Below are positions 17,229-26,473 of a DNA stretch of 64,000 nucleotides, one piece after another. The stretch comes from Dokdonella fugitiva. GTDB lineage: Bacteria; Pseudomonadota; Gammaproteobacteria; Xanthomonadales; Rhodanobacteraceae. The first letter of the stretch is position 1, and every line of letters begins with the position of its first letter. The translations under genes and the position numbers were made by a program. A model generated the notes under the pieces. The model had not been told where the DNA came from. It saw only the letters and a program-made list of their open reading frames with translations, and made no database searches. The DNA is taken from contig NZ_SLWQ01000003.1 of NCBI RefSeq assembly GCF_004342425.1, forward strand, positions 310,001 through 374,000, in the 5' to 3' direction.

Positions 17229-19373
17229 ATGCAGGTTCGATCGATCACGACCGCGGCCGTCGCCGCGGCGTTGTTTGGCAGTTTGGCGGCGCACGACGCG
17301 CGGGCCTACGACTACACCGCGCCCGTGGTCTTCCACGCCACCGCGAACTTCGACCCTGCGCACAGCGTCATCCCGTTCCCGAACAACTTGCTGTTCCTCG
17401 GCACCACCGACCTCACCCTCAACATTCCGGTCGCCGATGCGAACGACTACGGCGACCCGAAGGTCGCGATGAACGCGCTCGACGGCTTCGGCACGACCAC
17501 GCCCTGGTCGACCACGTTCAGCGCGCCGATCGATCCGGCTTCGCTCGCCGGCAACGTGCGCATGTTCGAGGTCACGCTGAGCGGGCCGGGCGGCGCCGTC
17601 ACCGGCGTGGTGCGCGAACTCGCCTCGCCGGGTGAATTCGTCGCCGCGCTGTCGCCGTCCGATGCGAGCCACAAGACGCTCGCGATCGTGCCGACCGCGC
17701 CGCTCAAGCAGCGCACCTCCTACATGGCCGTGCTCACCAACGGCATCAAGGACGCTGCCGGCAACGAGATCCGCGGCACGCTGACCTACCTGCTCTCGAC
17801 CAGCCCGCGCGCGCTCTGCGCGGGTGGCCATTCGACCAACCCCGCGCTCTCCGACGCGCAGGCCTGCCAGCTCGAACCGCTGCGCCAGCTCAACAGCTCG
17901 CAGGCCGCCGCGGCGGCCGCGGCGGGCGTGCCGGCCGGCCAGATCGCGCTGTCGTGGGTCGCGACGACGCAGAGCATCACGCCGACGATGCAGGCGCTCA
18001 CCGCGATCACGCAGGCTTCGCCGCCGGCGGCGACGCATGTCGCGCCGACCGGCAAGACGCTCGCCGACCTCGGCCTCGGCCTGCCGCCGGTCGCCGACAT
18101 CTATATCGGCACGATCAGCCTGCCGTACTACCTGTCCGCGCCGAGCGCGTCGAACCCGACCGCGCCGTTGACCGGCTTCTGGCATGCGAATGCGGGTGCG
18201 TACATCGAACAGTGCGCCGGTTTCGGCCTCGATCCGACCTCGACCAACCTCACCGCGTGCAACCCGGTGCCGGCGGCGACGACGACCGAGACCGTGCCGC
18301 TGCTGATGACCTACCCGAACGCGCATTCCGGCCGCACGATGCCGGCGGGCGGCTGGCCGCTGGTGATCTTCCAGCACGGCGTCACGCGCAACCGCACCGA
18401 CATGTTCGCGGTCGCCGGCACGCTCGCCGCGCAGGGCTTCGCGGTCGTCGCGATCGACCTGCCGCTGCACGGCCTGACCAGCACGAGCAATCCGTTCTAC
18501 GTCGGCAACACGCCGTTCGGCGCGATCGCGCACGAGCGCACGTTCGACCTCGACCTGTCCAACAACGCGACCGGTGCGCCGGGCCCGGACGGCGCGATCG
18601 ACCCGTCGGGCAGCTACATGATCAACCTGACGAGCCTGCTCACCTCGCGCGACAACCTGCGCCAGGGCGAAGCCGACCTGCTCCAGCTCGCGCACGCGGC
18701 ATCGACGTTCCCGAATGTCGACGCGAGCCGCGTGAGCTTCGTCGGCCAGTCGCTCGGCAGCATCGTCGGCACCGTGTTCCTCGCCAACGATCCGACCGTC
18801 AACGTCGGCCTGCTGAGCGTGCCGGGCGGCGGCATCGCGCGCTTCCTCGAAGCATCGCCGTCGTTCGGCCCGCGCATCCGTGCCGGGCTTGCCGCGGCCG
18901 GCCTGCAGCCGGGCACGCCCGACTACGACGCGTACTTCGTCGCGACACAGACGGTGATCGAGTCGGGTGATCCGATCAACTTCGCCGGCAACGGCACGCT
19001 GCTCGACCTGAGCCGCGTCGACGACGAAGGCAACAGCCTGCCGCGCAAGCGCCTGCTCGTGCACGAGGTCGTCGGTGGCGGCGACGTGCTGCCCGACCAG
19101 GTCATCCCGAACAGCGTGCCGGGTGCGCCGCTGTCGGGCACCGAGCCGCTGATCCGCGCGCTCGGCCTCGCGCCGATCGTCGGCACGGTGCAGGACGCCG
19201 ACGGCATCCGGGGCGCGACGCGCTTCCTGCAGGGCGAACACGGTTCGCTGCTCGATCCGACCGACTTCCCGGCCGCGACGGTCGAGATGCAGGGCGAGAT
19301 GGCGAGCCTGCTCGTCACCGGCGGTGCCGCGGTGCAGGTCGCCAATCCGTCGGTGATCGCGACCTCGCCGTGA
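17229..19373 (+). CDS. Extracellular lipase/lysophospholipase (VolA/Pla-1 type)
   Basis: This 714-residue alpha/beta hydrolase has a signal peptide. Residues 25-200 form an N-terminal Ig-like region, with FPNNLLF and LPIVPTAPL-type segments as in the Pla-1/cef and VolA lipases. The hydrolase domain follows, with the nucleophile elbow GQSLG at Ser508 and an HGVTRN oxyanion region near residue 382. The family cleaves phospholipids or lysophospholipids at or outside the outer membrane. No lipobox is visible, unlike VolA. An in-frame ATG lies two codons upstream, but agaagggg is seven bases from the chosen one. A strong terminator follows. Confidence 0.83.
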   Translation: MQVRSITTAAVAAALFGSLAAHDARAYDYTAPVVFHATANFDPAHSVIPFPNNLLFLGTTDLTLNIPVADANDYGDPKVAMNALDGFGTTTPWSTTFSAPIDPASLAGNVRMFEVTLSGPGGAVTGVVRELASPGEFVAALSPSDASHKTLAIVPTAPLKQRTSYMAVLTNGIKDAAGNEIRGTLTYLLSTSPRALCAGGHSTNPALSDAQACQLEPLRQLNSSQAAAAAAAGVPAGQIALSWVATTQSITPTMQALTAITQASPPAATHVAPTGKTLADLGLGLPPVADIYIGTISLPYYLSAPSASNPTAPLTGFWHANAGAYIEQCAGFGLDPTSTNLTACNPVPAATTTETVPLLMTYPNAHSGRTMPAGGWPLVIFQHGVTRNRTDMFAVAGTLAAQGFAVVAIDLPLHGLTSTSNPFYVGNTPFGAIAHERTFDLDLSNNATGAPGPDGAIDPSGSYMINLTSLLTSRDNLRQGEADLLQLAHAASTFPNVDASRVSFVGQSLGSIVGTVFLANDPTVNVGLLSVPGGGIARFLEASPSFGPRIRAGLAAAGLQPGTPDYDAYFVATQTVIESGDPINFAGNGTLLDLSRVDDEGNSLPRKRLLVHEVVGGGDVLPDQVIPNSVPGAPLSGTEPLIRALGLAPIVGTVQDADGIRGATRFLQGEHGSLLDPTDFPAATVEMQGEMASLLVTGGAAVQVANPSVIATSP

Positions 19374-19400
19374 GGCGTCGCGTGACCCGGTGAATCATGC

Positions 19401-19437
19401 AAGGGCGCGCTGCAAGGCGCGCCCTTCTGCTTTTTTT
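19401..19437 (+). terminator. Rho-independent terminator after the lipase gene
   Basis: A perfect 10-bp stem (19401-19410 with 19417-19426) has a 6-base loop and is followed by ctgc and seven T residues. It lies 27 bases after the lipase stop and 10 bases before the next ATG, so it separates the two transcripts; the Mpo1-like gene must then be started from within or after it, or by readthrough. Confidence 0.88.
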
Positions 19438-19446
19438 GGAGGCCGC

Positions 19447-19911
19447 ATGCGCAGCGTCAACGACTGGTTCGGCAGTTACAGCGCGGACCACCAGAACCCG
19501 ACCAACCGGCTCATCCACTGGATCTGCGTGCCGGCGATCCTGTGGGCGGTGATCGCGTTGCTGTGGCTGCTGCCGGTGCCGGCCTCGATCGGTCGCGCCG
19601 GCCTCTGGTGCGCCCTGGTCATGGTCGGCGCGCTGACGTTCTACTGGCGGCTGTCGCGACCGCTCGGCGCGGCGATGTTCGTCGTGTTCGTGCTGCTCGC
19701 GCTGCTCACCGAGTGGCTGTACCGCTCGTTCGGCGCGCGCCAGCTGCTGTGGCTCGCGATCGGCGTGTTCGTCGTCGCCTGGATCGGCCAGTTCATCGGC
19801 CACCTCATCGAAGGTCGGCGACCGTCGTTCTTCACCGATCTCGCCTACCTGCTGATCGGGCCCGCGTGGTTGACCGGCAAGGTCATGCGGCGCGTCGGCA
19901 TCGCGTATTGA
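19447..19911 (+). CDS. Mpo1-like (DUF962) membrane protein
   Basis: This 154-residue protein has four hydrophobic helices. The conserved histidines of the yeast Mpo1 family are visible in DHQNPTNRLIHW near the start and GQFIGHLIEGRRPSF in the last third. Yeast Mpo1 is an iron-dependent dioxygenase that removes one carbon from 2-hydroxy fatty acids; the bacterial members are presumed to act on similar membrane lipids. Neighbours give no further hint. It ends 33 bases before the convergent purC stop. Confidence 0.85.
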   Translation: MRSVNDWFGSYSADHQNPTNRLIHWICVPAILWAVIALLWLLPVPASIGRAGLWCALVMVGALTFYWRLSRPLGAAMFVVFVLLALLTEWLYRSFGARQLLWLAIGVFVVAWIGQFIGHLIEGRRPSFFTDLAYLLIGPAWLTGKVMRRVGIAY

Positions 19912-19944
19912 ACGACGGCCACGGCGTGCGTATCCGCCGCCTGC

Positions 19945-20871
19945 TCAGTCGAGCGTGATGCCCGCGAGCCGCTGCAGCGCTTCGGCGTACTTCGCCGCGG
20001 TGCCCGCGATGACGTCGGCCGGCACGCGCGGACCGGGCGCCGTCTTGTTCCAGTCGAGCGTCTCGAGGTAGTCGCGCACGAACTGCTTGTCGTAGCTCGG
20101 CGGGCTGATGCCGACCTGGTACCGGTCGGCCGGCCAGAAGCGCGACGAATCGGGCGTGAGCATCTCGTCCATCACGTACAACCTGCCGTCGGCATCGGTG
20201 CCGAATTCGAACTTGGTGTCGGCGATGATGATGCCGCGCTCCGCCGCGTAGTCGGCCGCCCATCGATAGATCGCAAGCGTTGCATCGCGCACCCGCTCGG
20301 CCATCTCGCGCCCGACGAGGTCGACGACCTGCGCGAAGCTCACGTTCTCGTCGTGGTCGCCGACCGCGGCCTTCGTCGACGGCGTGAACATCGGTTCGGG
20401 CAGGCGCTCGGCCTGGCGCAGGCCCGGCGGCAATGCGATGCCGCACAGCGAGCCGCTGGCCTGGTAGTCCTTCCAGCCCGAACCGATCAGGTAGCCGCGC
20501 GCGATCGCCTCGACCGGCACCGGCTTGAGCCGCTTCGTGATCACGCTGCGCTTCGCGTACGACGCAAGGTCGGTACCCGCCGGCAGCACGCTCGCGACGT
20601 CCTTGCCGGTGAGATGGTTCGGCACCAGATGCGCGGTCTTGCCGAACCAGAAGTTCGAGATCTGGCAGAGCATCTCGCCCTTGCCCGGGATCGGGTCGGG
20701 CAGCACGACATCGAACGCCGACAACCGGTCGGTGGCGACGATCAGCAATTCGGTCGACGACAGCGCGTAGACGTCGCGGACCTTGCCGCGATGGATGAGG
20801 TCGAGGCCGGGCAGGTTGGATTGCGAGAGGACGGTCGGCACGCGCGTGTTCCACGGTCGAAGGGGCGCCAT
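19945..20871 (-). CDS. purC: SAICAR synthase (phosphoribosylaminoimidazole-succinocarboxamide synthase)
   Basis: This 308-residue cytosolic enzyme joins CAIR and aspartate with ATP in purine synthesis. The family blocks are clear: HRGKVRDVY near residue 28, [18 protein letters not shown], and the C-terminal [12 protein letters not shown]. The length matches the long bacterial/yeast form rather than the 237-residue E. coli form. The gene stands alone and is convergent with the Mpo1-like gene and divergent from djlA. The ATG at 20871 is used; a later in-frame start would remove nothing conserved up to residue 15. Confidence 0.95.
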   Translation of the reverse strand: MAPLRPWNTRVPTVLSQSNLPGLDLIHRGKVRDVYALSSTELLIVATDRLSAFDVVLPDPIPGKGEMLCQISNFWFGKTAHLVPNHLTGKDVASVLPAGTDLASYAKRSVITKRLKPVPVEAIARGYLIGSGWKDYQASGSLCGIALPPGLRQAERLPEPMFTPSTKAAVGDHDENVSFAQVVDLVGREMAERVRDATLAIYRWAADYAAERGIIIADTKFEFGTDADGRLYVMDEMLTPDSSRFWPADRYQVGISPPSYDKQFVRDYLETLDWNKTAPGPRVPADVIAGTAAKYAEALQRLAGITLD

Positions 20872-21023
20872 TGTAGCGGCGCGAGGCGCCCGCCGGCCGG
20901 GTCCGGCGCCGTGCAGCGGGGGACCTGCTGGTAGAATCCGCGGCGTTCCTTCCGCGCCGCCCCCGACGTGCCGACACCCGTTCCCATCCTTCCGAGCGCG
21001 CCCGCCGCGCAGCGAGCCGCGCG

Positions 21024-21806
21024 ATGAGCTTCGTCGGCAAGCTGCTCGGCGCACTGATCGGCTGGGGCCTGTTCCACAACCCGTTCGGCATCCTCGTCGG
21101 ACTGCTGCTCGGCCACTTCTACGACAATGCGGTCGCGCGCGCGCGACCGGGCACGATCGGCCGTGGCTTCGTCGAGCCGCTGTTCGCATTCGCGGGCGCG
21201 CTCGCGAAATCCGATGGTCGCGTTTCCCAGGCGGAGATCGACGCGGCCGAGGCGCTGATCTCCCGGCTCGGCCTCGACACCGAACAGCGCCGCGCGGCGA
21301 TCGAACGCTTCACGGCCGGCAAGCAGCCGGAGTTCAACGTCAACACCGCGATCGGCGAACTCAGCGCGTGGTGTGCCAACCGGCGCGATTCCGCCTTCAT
21401 CGTGCTCGACCTCCTGCTCGACCTCGTCTATGCCGAAGGGCCGCTGGCAGGCGCCAAGCTCGACCTCGTGCGACGCCTGTGCGCCGCGCTCGGCGTGCGC
21501 GAACACGAACTCGCCGCGCTGTCGGCGATGAAGGGGTACGGCGGCTGGCAGGGCGCGCGCCGTCCGGGCGACGCCGGGCGCGCGGCGCCGCAGCGCCCGT
21601 CGCAGGTCGACCCGTACGCGGTGCTCGGCATCACGCGCGAGGTGAGTGACCGCGACGTCAAGCAGGCGTATCGCCGGCTCATGAGCAAGCATCATCCGGA
21701 CAAGCTCGGCGACGTGCCCGACGAAGTGAAGCGCCGCTCGGAACAGCGCGCGCGGGAAATCAACGCCGCTTACGAACACATCAAGGCGGAGCGCGGCTTC
21801 AGCTGA
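21024..21806 (+). CDS. djlA: Membrane-anchored J-domain co-chaperone DjlA
   Basis: This 260-residue protein has a short N-terminal membrane segment with [19 protein letters not shown], a TerB-like helical domain (about residues 55-175) and a C-terminal J domain (about 200-258) with the HPD motif in KHHPDKLGD. It should stimulate DnaK ATPase at the inner membrane; in E. coli DjlA affects envelope stress and capsule genes. TAGAAT at 20932-20937 is a candidate -10 box. rpe starts 28 bases downstream, so they may share a transcript. Confidence 0.92.
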   Translation: MSFVGKLLGALIGWGLFHNPFGILVGLLLGHFYDNAVARARPGTIGRGFVEPLFAFAGALAKSDGRVSQAEIDAAEALISRLGLDTEQRRAAIERFTAGKQPEFNVNTAIGELSAWCANRRDSAFIVLDLLLDLVYAEGPLAGAKLDLVRRLCAALGVREHELAALSAMKGYGGWQGARRPGDAGRAAPQRPSQVDPYAVLGITREVSDRDVKQAYRRLMSKHHPDKLGDVPDEVKRRSEQRAREINAAYEHIKAERGFS

Positions 21807-21834
21807 CCGCACCCGCCATCACGGGAAATCGACC

Positions 21835-22509
21835 ATGGCCAGGCAATCCCCGATCATCGCTCCCTCGATCCTCTCGGCGAACTTCGCGCGTCTCGGCGAG
21901 GACGTCGACGCCGTGCTCGCCGCAGGCGCGGGCTGGGTGCATTTCGACGTGATGGACAACCACTACGTGCCGAACCTGACGATCGGCCCGCTCGTCTGCG
22001 AGGCCCTGCGCAGGCACGGCGTGACCGCGCCGATCGACGTGCACCTCATGGTCAAGCCGGTCGACCGCATCGTGCCCGACTTCGCCAAGGCCGGCGCGAG
22101 CGTTATCAGCTTCCATCCCGAGGCGAGCGAACACATCGACCGCACGATCCAGCTGATCAAGTCGAACGGCTGCCAGGCCGGGCTCGTGTTCAACCCCGCG
22201 ACGCCGTTGTCCTACCTCGACTACGTGCTCGACAAGCTCGACCTCGTGCTGATCATGTCGGTCAACCCGGGTTTCGGCGGACAGAGCTTCATCCCGTCCG
22301 CGCTCGACAAACTGCGTCGCGTGCGCGAGATGATCGATGCCAGCGGGCGCCCGATCCGCCTCGAGATCGACGGCGGCGTGAAGCCGTCGAACATCGGCGA
22401 GATCGCCCGCGCCGGCGCCGACACCTTCGTCGCGGGCTCGGCCGTGTTCAACGAGCCCGACTACGCGGCGGTGATCGCCGCGATGCAGGGCGCGATCGCG
22501 GGCGCCTGA
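21835..22509 (+). CDS. rpe: Ribulose-phosphate 3-epimerase
   Basis: This 224-residue TIM-barrel enzyme interconverts ribulose-5-phosphate and xylulose-5-phosphate in the pentose phosphate pathway. Metal-binding and catalytic positions are visible in [29 protein letters not shown] and EIDGGVK, and [12 protein letters not shown] is the phosphate-side loop. The length matches the family. It follows djlA closely and is the last gene before a structured noncoding stretch. Confidence 0.96.
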   Translation: MARQSPIIAPSILSANFARLGEDVDAVLAAGAGWVHFDVMDNHYVPNLTIGPLVCEALRRHGVTAPIDVHLMVKPVDRIVPDFAKAGASVISFHPEASEHIDRTIQLIKSNGCQAGLVFNPATPLSYLDYVLDKLDLVLIMSVNPGFGGQSFIPSALDKLRRVREMIDASGRPIRLEIDGGVKPSNIGEIARAGADTFVAGSAVFNEPDYAAVIAAMQGAIAGA

Positions 22510-22824
22510 AACGAAATCGACCGGGAAGATGCGTTGCATCGGCGGGCGGCAACGCTTCGAGGCGTCCCGGCACCCCCGCCTCTTCGACCACATCGGCATG
22601 AGAGGCGGCCGAAGACCGCCAAGGAAAAAAAACCGCGCCGGGCCCGGGGGAGGGAAAGGAGGATGAAGCACCCGGCGCGGGGGACAACCCGAATTGCAAT
22701 CTTTCCAGGGGAAACCTCGGCGCGAACGCGCGCCGCCGCTTCCACGGCATCGACGGCTCGCACCGTCGATGCCGCAGGCGCCCTTCCCTGGGCCACGCGA
22801 TGACCGTCGGCCTCGGCCGATGCA
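22510..22824. other. 315-base noncoding stretch with two hairpins
   Basis: No convincing gene was seen. A perfect 10-bp hairpin lies at 22747-22772 (6-base loop) and a longer hairpin next to a run of eight A lies at 22625-22680. Read on the minus strand this fits a 3' untranslated region of the micro-ORFs at 22825-23211, ending at a terminator; a small RNA is also possible. Confidence 0.55.
22625..22680 (-). terminator. Probable terminator on the minus strand
   Basis: On the minus strand, cccgcgccggg-type arms (22671-22680 with 22633-22642, perfect 10 bp) enclose a 28-base loop and are followed by eight T residues. The loop is long for an intrinsic terminator, but the T run directly after the stem supports the call. 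It would end a transcript carrying the two micro-ORFs upstream. Confidence 0.55.
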
Positions 22825-22992
22825 TCAGATCGCCACCCAGGACGGTTCGGCGTCGCGTTCCGTCGCAGCCGTCCTGCACGAAAGCTCGGCCAGGCCGGGC
22901 AGGGAGACCATCGCCTCGCCGCCGAGCCAGAGGAACTCGGCGATCGCGGCGGGGATCGGGTCGGCATGCAGTGCCTCGCGCTGGCGGTCCAT
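22825..22992 (-). CDS. 55-residue micro-protein, unknown function
   Basis: The start is well supported: a perfect AAGGAG ribosome site lies six bases before the ATG, better than at most genes here. The peptide is mildly amphipathic, with AIAEFLWLGGEAMVSLPGL in the middle and a charged C-terminus with one Cys. No signal peptide or family is recognised. It sits between a terminator-like hairpin and a second micro-ORF, on the opposite strand to the response regulator. Confidence 0.45.
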   Translation of the reverse strand: MDRQREALHADPIPAAIAEFLWLGGEAMVSLPGLAELSCRTAATERDAEPSWVAI

Positions 22993-23097
22993 CGGTGTCT
23001 CCTTCGGCACGTGTCGACGCGGCGTGTCCATGGCGCGGCGATCGTCGTCGATCGAAGGCGATCCATCCGTGGATCGCCGCGGGCGAACCGTCGCCGG

Positions 23098-23211
23098 CTA
23101 CATGTGCACGGCGGCGAGCAGGCCGAGAAGCAGCGAGCCGAGCGCGAAGACGATGCGCAGGCGTTCGCGGGCGTGCAGTTCGGCGTTCGGGTCGGGGCGG
23201 CTCGGGTTCAT
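23098..23211 (-). CDS. 37-residue single-helix membrane micro-protein
   Basis: A GGAG site lies eight bases before the ATG. Residues 1-16 are polar and charged, and residues 19-37 form one hydrophobic helix (RIVFALGSLLLGLLAAVHM) that ends at the C-terminus, so the N-terminus is probably cytoplasmic. It is divergent from the response-regulator gene 200 bases away and could be regulated by it or act on its kinase (inference). No family recognised; coding status is likely but unproven. Confidence 0.45.
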   Translation of the reverse strand: MNPSRPDPNAELHARERLRIVFALGSLLLGLLAAVHM

Positions 23212-23413
23212 CGTCGTTGCTCCGGTGCGGTGTGCAGCTTCATTGCAGCGCCGCCGCGAGGACGCGCGGCGCCCGGATCGTGCCGTGATCGCGACGAGTT
23301 CTGGCATTCCGCGGGCAGGCGCGCCACGGGCGTTGCGCATGCGTGCGGGCGCTGCGTAAGCTCGCATCGCCTCGAGCGGCGTCGCGCCGCCGGCACGCAA
23401 GGAGGGGAGTTCC

Positions 23414-24106
23414 ATGCCGCGCAGCATCGCCATCGTCGAGGACGAACCGCTGATCCGCGCCAACTACGTCGAGGCGCTCACGCGGCTCGGCTATGAAGTG
23501 CGTGGCTACGCCTCGCGCGGCGACGCGCAGGCCGCGTTCGCGCAGCGCCTGCCCGAGCTCGTGATCATCGACGTCGGCCTCGGCGACGAACCCGAAGGCG
23601 GCTTCGAACTCTGCCGCCACCTGCGCGCGCAATCGGCCACCCTGCCGATCCTGTTCCTCACCGCGCGCGACTCCGACTTCGACGTGATCTCCGGCCTGCG
23701 CCTCGGTGCCGACGACTACCTCGCCAAGGACATTTCCCTGCACCAGCTCGCCGCGCGCATCAACGCATTGCTGCGCCGGATGGACGCGCTGCGCAAGCCG
23801 GTCGCGGCCGACAGCGTGATCGAGCAGGGGCCGCTCAAGCTCGAGACCGAGCGCATGCGCGTGACCTGGAACGGCGTGGAAGTGCCGTTGACGGTGACGG
23901 AATTCTGGATGGTGCACACGCTCGTGCGCTTCCCCGGCCACGTGAAGAGCCGCGACCAGCTCATGCGCGACGCGCAGGTCGTCGTCGACGACGCGACGAT
24001 CACCTCGCACATCAAGCGCATCCGCAAGAAGTTCATCGCGATTGATCCCGCGTTCGACGGGATCGACACGGTGCACGGCGCGGGATATCGCTGGAAGCCC
24101 GTTTGA
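23414..24106 (+). CDS. OmpR-type response regulator, PdsR-like
   Basis: This 230-residue regulator has a receiver domain (residues 4-118; phospho-acceptor Asp53 in IIDVG, Lys105) and a winged-helix DNA-binding domain (about 135-228). The receiver strongly recalls the response regulator of the proteobacterial dedicated sortase system, with the block LGDEPEGGFELCRHLRA and LTARDSDFDVISGLRLGA. That name is from family knowledge; no sortase gene is in this window. The ATG has a ggaggg site upstream. The kinase gene follows after 153 bases. Confidence 0.85.
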   Translation: MPRSIAIVEDEPLIRANYVEALTRLGYEVRGYASRGDAQAAFAQRLPELVIIDVGLGDEPEGGFELCRHLRAQSATLPILFLTARDSDFDVISGLRLGADDYLAKDISLHQLAARINALLRRMDALRKPVAADSVIEQGPLKLETERMRVTWNGVEVPLTVTEFWMVHTLVRFPGHVKSRDQLMRDAQVVVDDATITSHIKRIRKKFIAIDPAFDGIDTVHGAGYRWKPV

Positions 24107-24259
24107 GGGCCGAAGGCCGGGGGCTGCACATCGGGGGCGTCGCGTTGCGGGCCAGCATCGGTTCCTGCTCCCCTGTGACACTCGCATACTTGACCATCCT
24201 GCCTCGCCGCCCGCCCTCGGCCCCCAGCCCCAAGAACCAGGTCCTCGCTCTCTCCCCCC

Positions 24260-26293
24260 ATGTCCCTCCGCTTCAAGCTGCTGCTCGTCGCGCTTTCCAC
24301 GCTCGCGCTGCCGTGGGCGGGCTGGCAGTTCGTGCGCCAGGTCGAGTTGTTGCTGCGCCAGGGCCAGGAGCAGGCGCTGCTCGCCTCGGCGGGCATGCTC
24401 GCGAAGACGGTAGAGGCGCGCGGCATCGCCTGGCTGCCGGCAGGCGCGGTGCTCTACCTGCAGCGCGCGGCCGAGCGCATCGTCGTCGACGGCTATGCGG
24501 ACGACTGGAGCAGCCTGCGCCCGTACGCGCAGGCGCTCGGCCCCGGCGACGACGCGCAGAAGCTGCGCGCGACGATCGCGCGTGATCGCGACATGCTGTA
24601 CCTGCTCGCCGAAGTGCGCGACGCGACGCGCGCGCGCTTCGATCCCGCCGACGCGCGCAGCGCGTTCGGCGACTACGTCGACCTGGTGCTCGTCGACGGC
24701 GCCGAGTCGCGTCGCTACCGCCTAACGAGCGCAGCGCCCGGCGCGTTCGAGGCGCCGGCGCAGGGCGAGGGCGAGCGCCTGCCCGCGCACCTGTCCGGGA
24801 TGCTGCAGGAGGACGGCTCGGGCTATTGCATCGAACTGCGCCTGCCGCGCGGCGTGATGCCCGAGCGCATCGGCCTCGCGGTACACGATTCAGCGTTCGC
24901 CGAAGCGGCGCCGGCCGAGCCACGCCGCGTGATCGCTTACGACGAAGGCGCGGCGCGCTCGCTGCAACCGCTGGTTCCCGCGCATACGCGCACGCGCCTC
25001 GTCGCCGCCGACGGCTGGCTCGTCGCCGATGCGGGCAGGCTCGACGCGGCCGGCGTGGCGGCGCGCGACGCGCCGGGCGGCTTCGGCAATTTCGTCTACC
25101 GCGTGCTGATTGCGCCGGGCTTCGGCGGGTCCGCGACCCTCGACGGCGAGCGCCCGCGACTCGACGCGAGCGAAGTCTGGCAGGCGCTGTCCGGCGTTCC
25201 GGCGACTAGTTGGCGTGCGGTCGACCGCGGCGGCGCGGTCGTGCTCACCGCGGCGATCCCGCTGCAGTCGGCCGACGGCCAGCACGGCGCGCTCGTGATC
25301 GAACAGGCCAATCGCGCCCTGCCGTTGCTCGCCAATCGCGCCCTCGTCGGCCTCGCCGGCTCCACCCTCGTCGCACTGGCGATCGCGCTGGCGATCCTGC
25401 TCGCCTTCGGCGCGTCGCTGTCATGGCGCATCCGCCGCCTGCGCAACGCGGCCGAACGCGCCGTGCGGACGTCCGGACGGCTGGATGGCCCGATGCCGCT
25501 CGCGGACGCGCCCGACGAACTCGGCGACCTCGCGCGCAGCTTCGCCAGGCTCGTCGACGAGGTCGGCGCCTACACCGACTACCTGCGCACGCTCGCCTCG
25601 AAGCTCTCGCACGAACTCAACACGCCGCTCGCGATCGTCAAGTCCTCGCTCGACAACCTCGATCACCACGACGTGCCGGCGGCCGCGCGACCGTACCTCG
25701 CGCGTGCGCGCGACGGCGCCGAGCGGCTCGGCACGATCGTGCGCGCGATGAGCGAGGCCAGTCGCATCGAGCGCGCGATCGCCTCGGCCGAAGCCGAGGA
25801 CTTCGACCTGCGCGCGCTCGTCGCCGGTTGCGCCGACGGCTATCGTGCGCTCTGTGACGGGCGCGAACTGCGGCTCGAGCTGCCGCCGGCGGCGGTGCCG
25901 TTCCACGGCGCGCCCGACCTCGTCGCGCAGGCGCTCGACAAGCTGTTCGACAACGCCTGCTCGTTCACGCCGCCGGGCGGCTGGATCGCGCTGTCGCTGA
26001 ATGCCGACGCGAGCGGCGCGGTCGTGCGCCTCGCCAACCAGGGCCGGCCATTGCCCGCCGCGATGCAGGAGCGCCTGTTCGATTCGCTCGTCTCGATGCG
26101 CGAGAGCAGTGCGCGCGGCAGCGGTGCCGTGCCGCATCTCGGCCTCGGCCTGTACGTGGTGCGCCTCGTCGCCGAGTTGCACCAGGGCCGCGCCGACGCC
26201 ACCAACCTCGCCGATGGCAGCGGCGTCGCGTTTTCGCTCGACATGGCGGGGATGCCGCGGCGGCGACTGGCCGATGCCGGTTCCGAGGGCTGA
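24260..26293 (+). CDS. Sensor histidine kinase, PdsS-like
   Basis: This 677-residue inner-membrane kinase has a first transmembrane helix (about 5-24), a large periplasmic domain (about 30-355), a second helix (about 362-386), a HAMP-like linker, a dimerisation domain with phospho-acceptor His451 in SKLSHELNTP, and an ATPase domain (about 525-665) with LFDNACSFTPP and GLGLYVVRL. The large sensor region, with DGYADDWSSLRP near residue 78, looks like the carbohydrate-binding-type sensor of the dedicated sortase kinases. The partner regulator is directly upstream. The signal is unknown. Confidence 0.87.
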   Translation: MSLRFKLLLVALSTLALPWAGWQFVRQVELLLRQGQEQALLASAGMLAKTVEARGIAWLPAGAVLYLQRAAERIVVDGYADDWSSLRPYAQALGPGDDAQKLRATIARDRDMLYLLAEVRDATRARFDPADARSAFGDYVDLVLVDGAESRRYRLTSAAPGAFEAPAQGEGERLPAHLSGMLQEDGSGYCIELRLPRGVMPERIGLAVHDSAFAEAAPAEPRRVIAYDEGAARSLQPLVPAHTRTRLVAADGWLVADAGRLDAAGVAARDAPGGFGNFVYRVLIAPGFGGSATLDGERPRLDASEVWQALSGVPATSWRAVDRGGAVVLTAAIPLQSADGQHGALVIEQANRALPLLANRALVGLAGSTLVALAIALAILLAFGASLSWRIRRLRNAAERAVRTSGRLDGPMPLADAPDELGDLARSFARLVDEVGAYTDYLRTLASKLSHELNTPLAIVKSSLDNLDHHDVPAAARPYLARARDGAERLGTIVRAMSEASRIERAIASAEAEDFDLRALVAGCADGYRALCDGRELRLELPPAAVPFHGAPDLVAQALDKLFDNACSFTPPGGWIALSLNADASGAVVRLANQGRPLPAAMQERLFDSLVSMRESSARGSGAVPHLGLGLYVVRLVAELHQGRADATNLADGSGVAFSLDMAGMPRRRLADAGSEG

Positions 26294-26473
26294 GGGCAGG
26301 GCCTGCGCCGGCAGCGCGCTTCCGTGGATCAACGGTCTCCGCTGGTCGACGCTTCGAACATGCCCGTTCGCGCCAAGCGCAGCCCGCGAAGCGGCGGCGC
26401 TGCCGCACCGCGGCGTGCCGTTTCGCGCATTCGGTGTCGTAATCGCGTGTCGTCCGCGAAGAGGGGTCGTTGC

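Noticed and set aside
22534..22803. A plus-strand frame across the 22.5-22.8 kb noncoding stretch
   Set aside because: The product is Arg/Ala-rich without family or ribosome site, and the region's hairpins are better explained as a 3' untranslated region.
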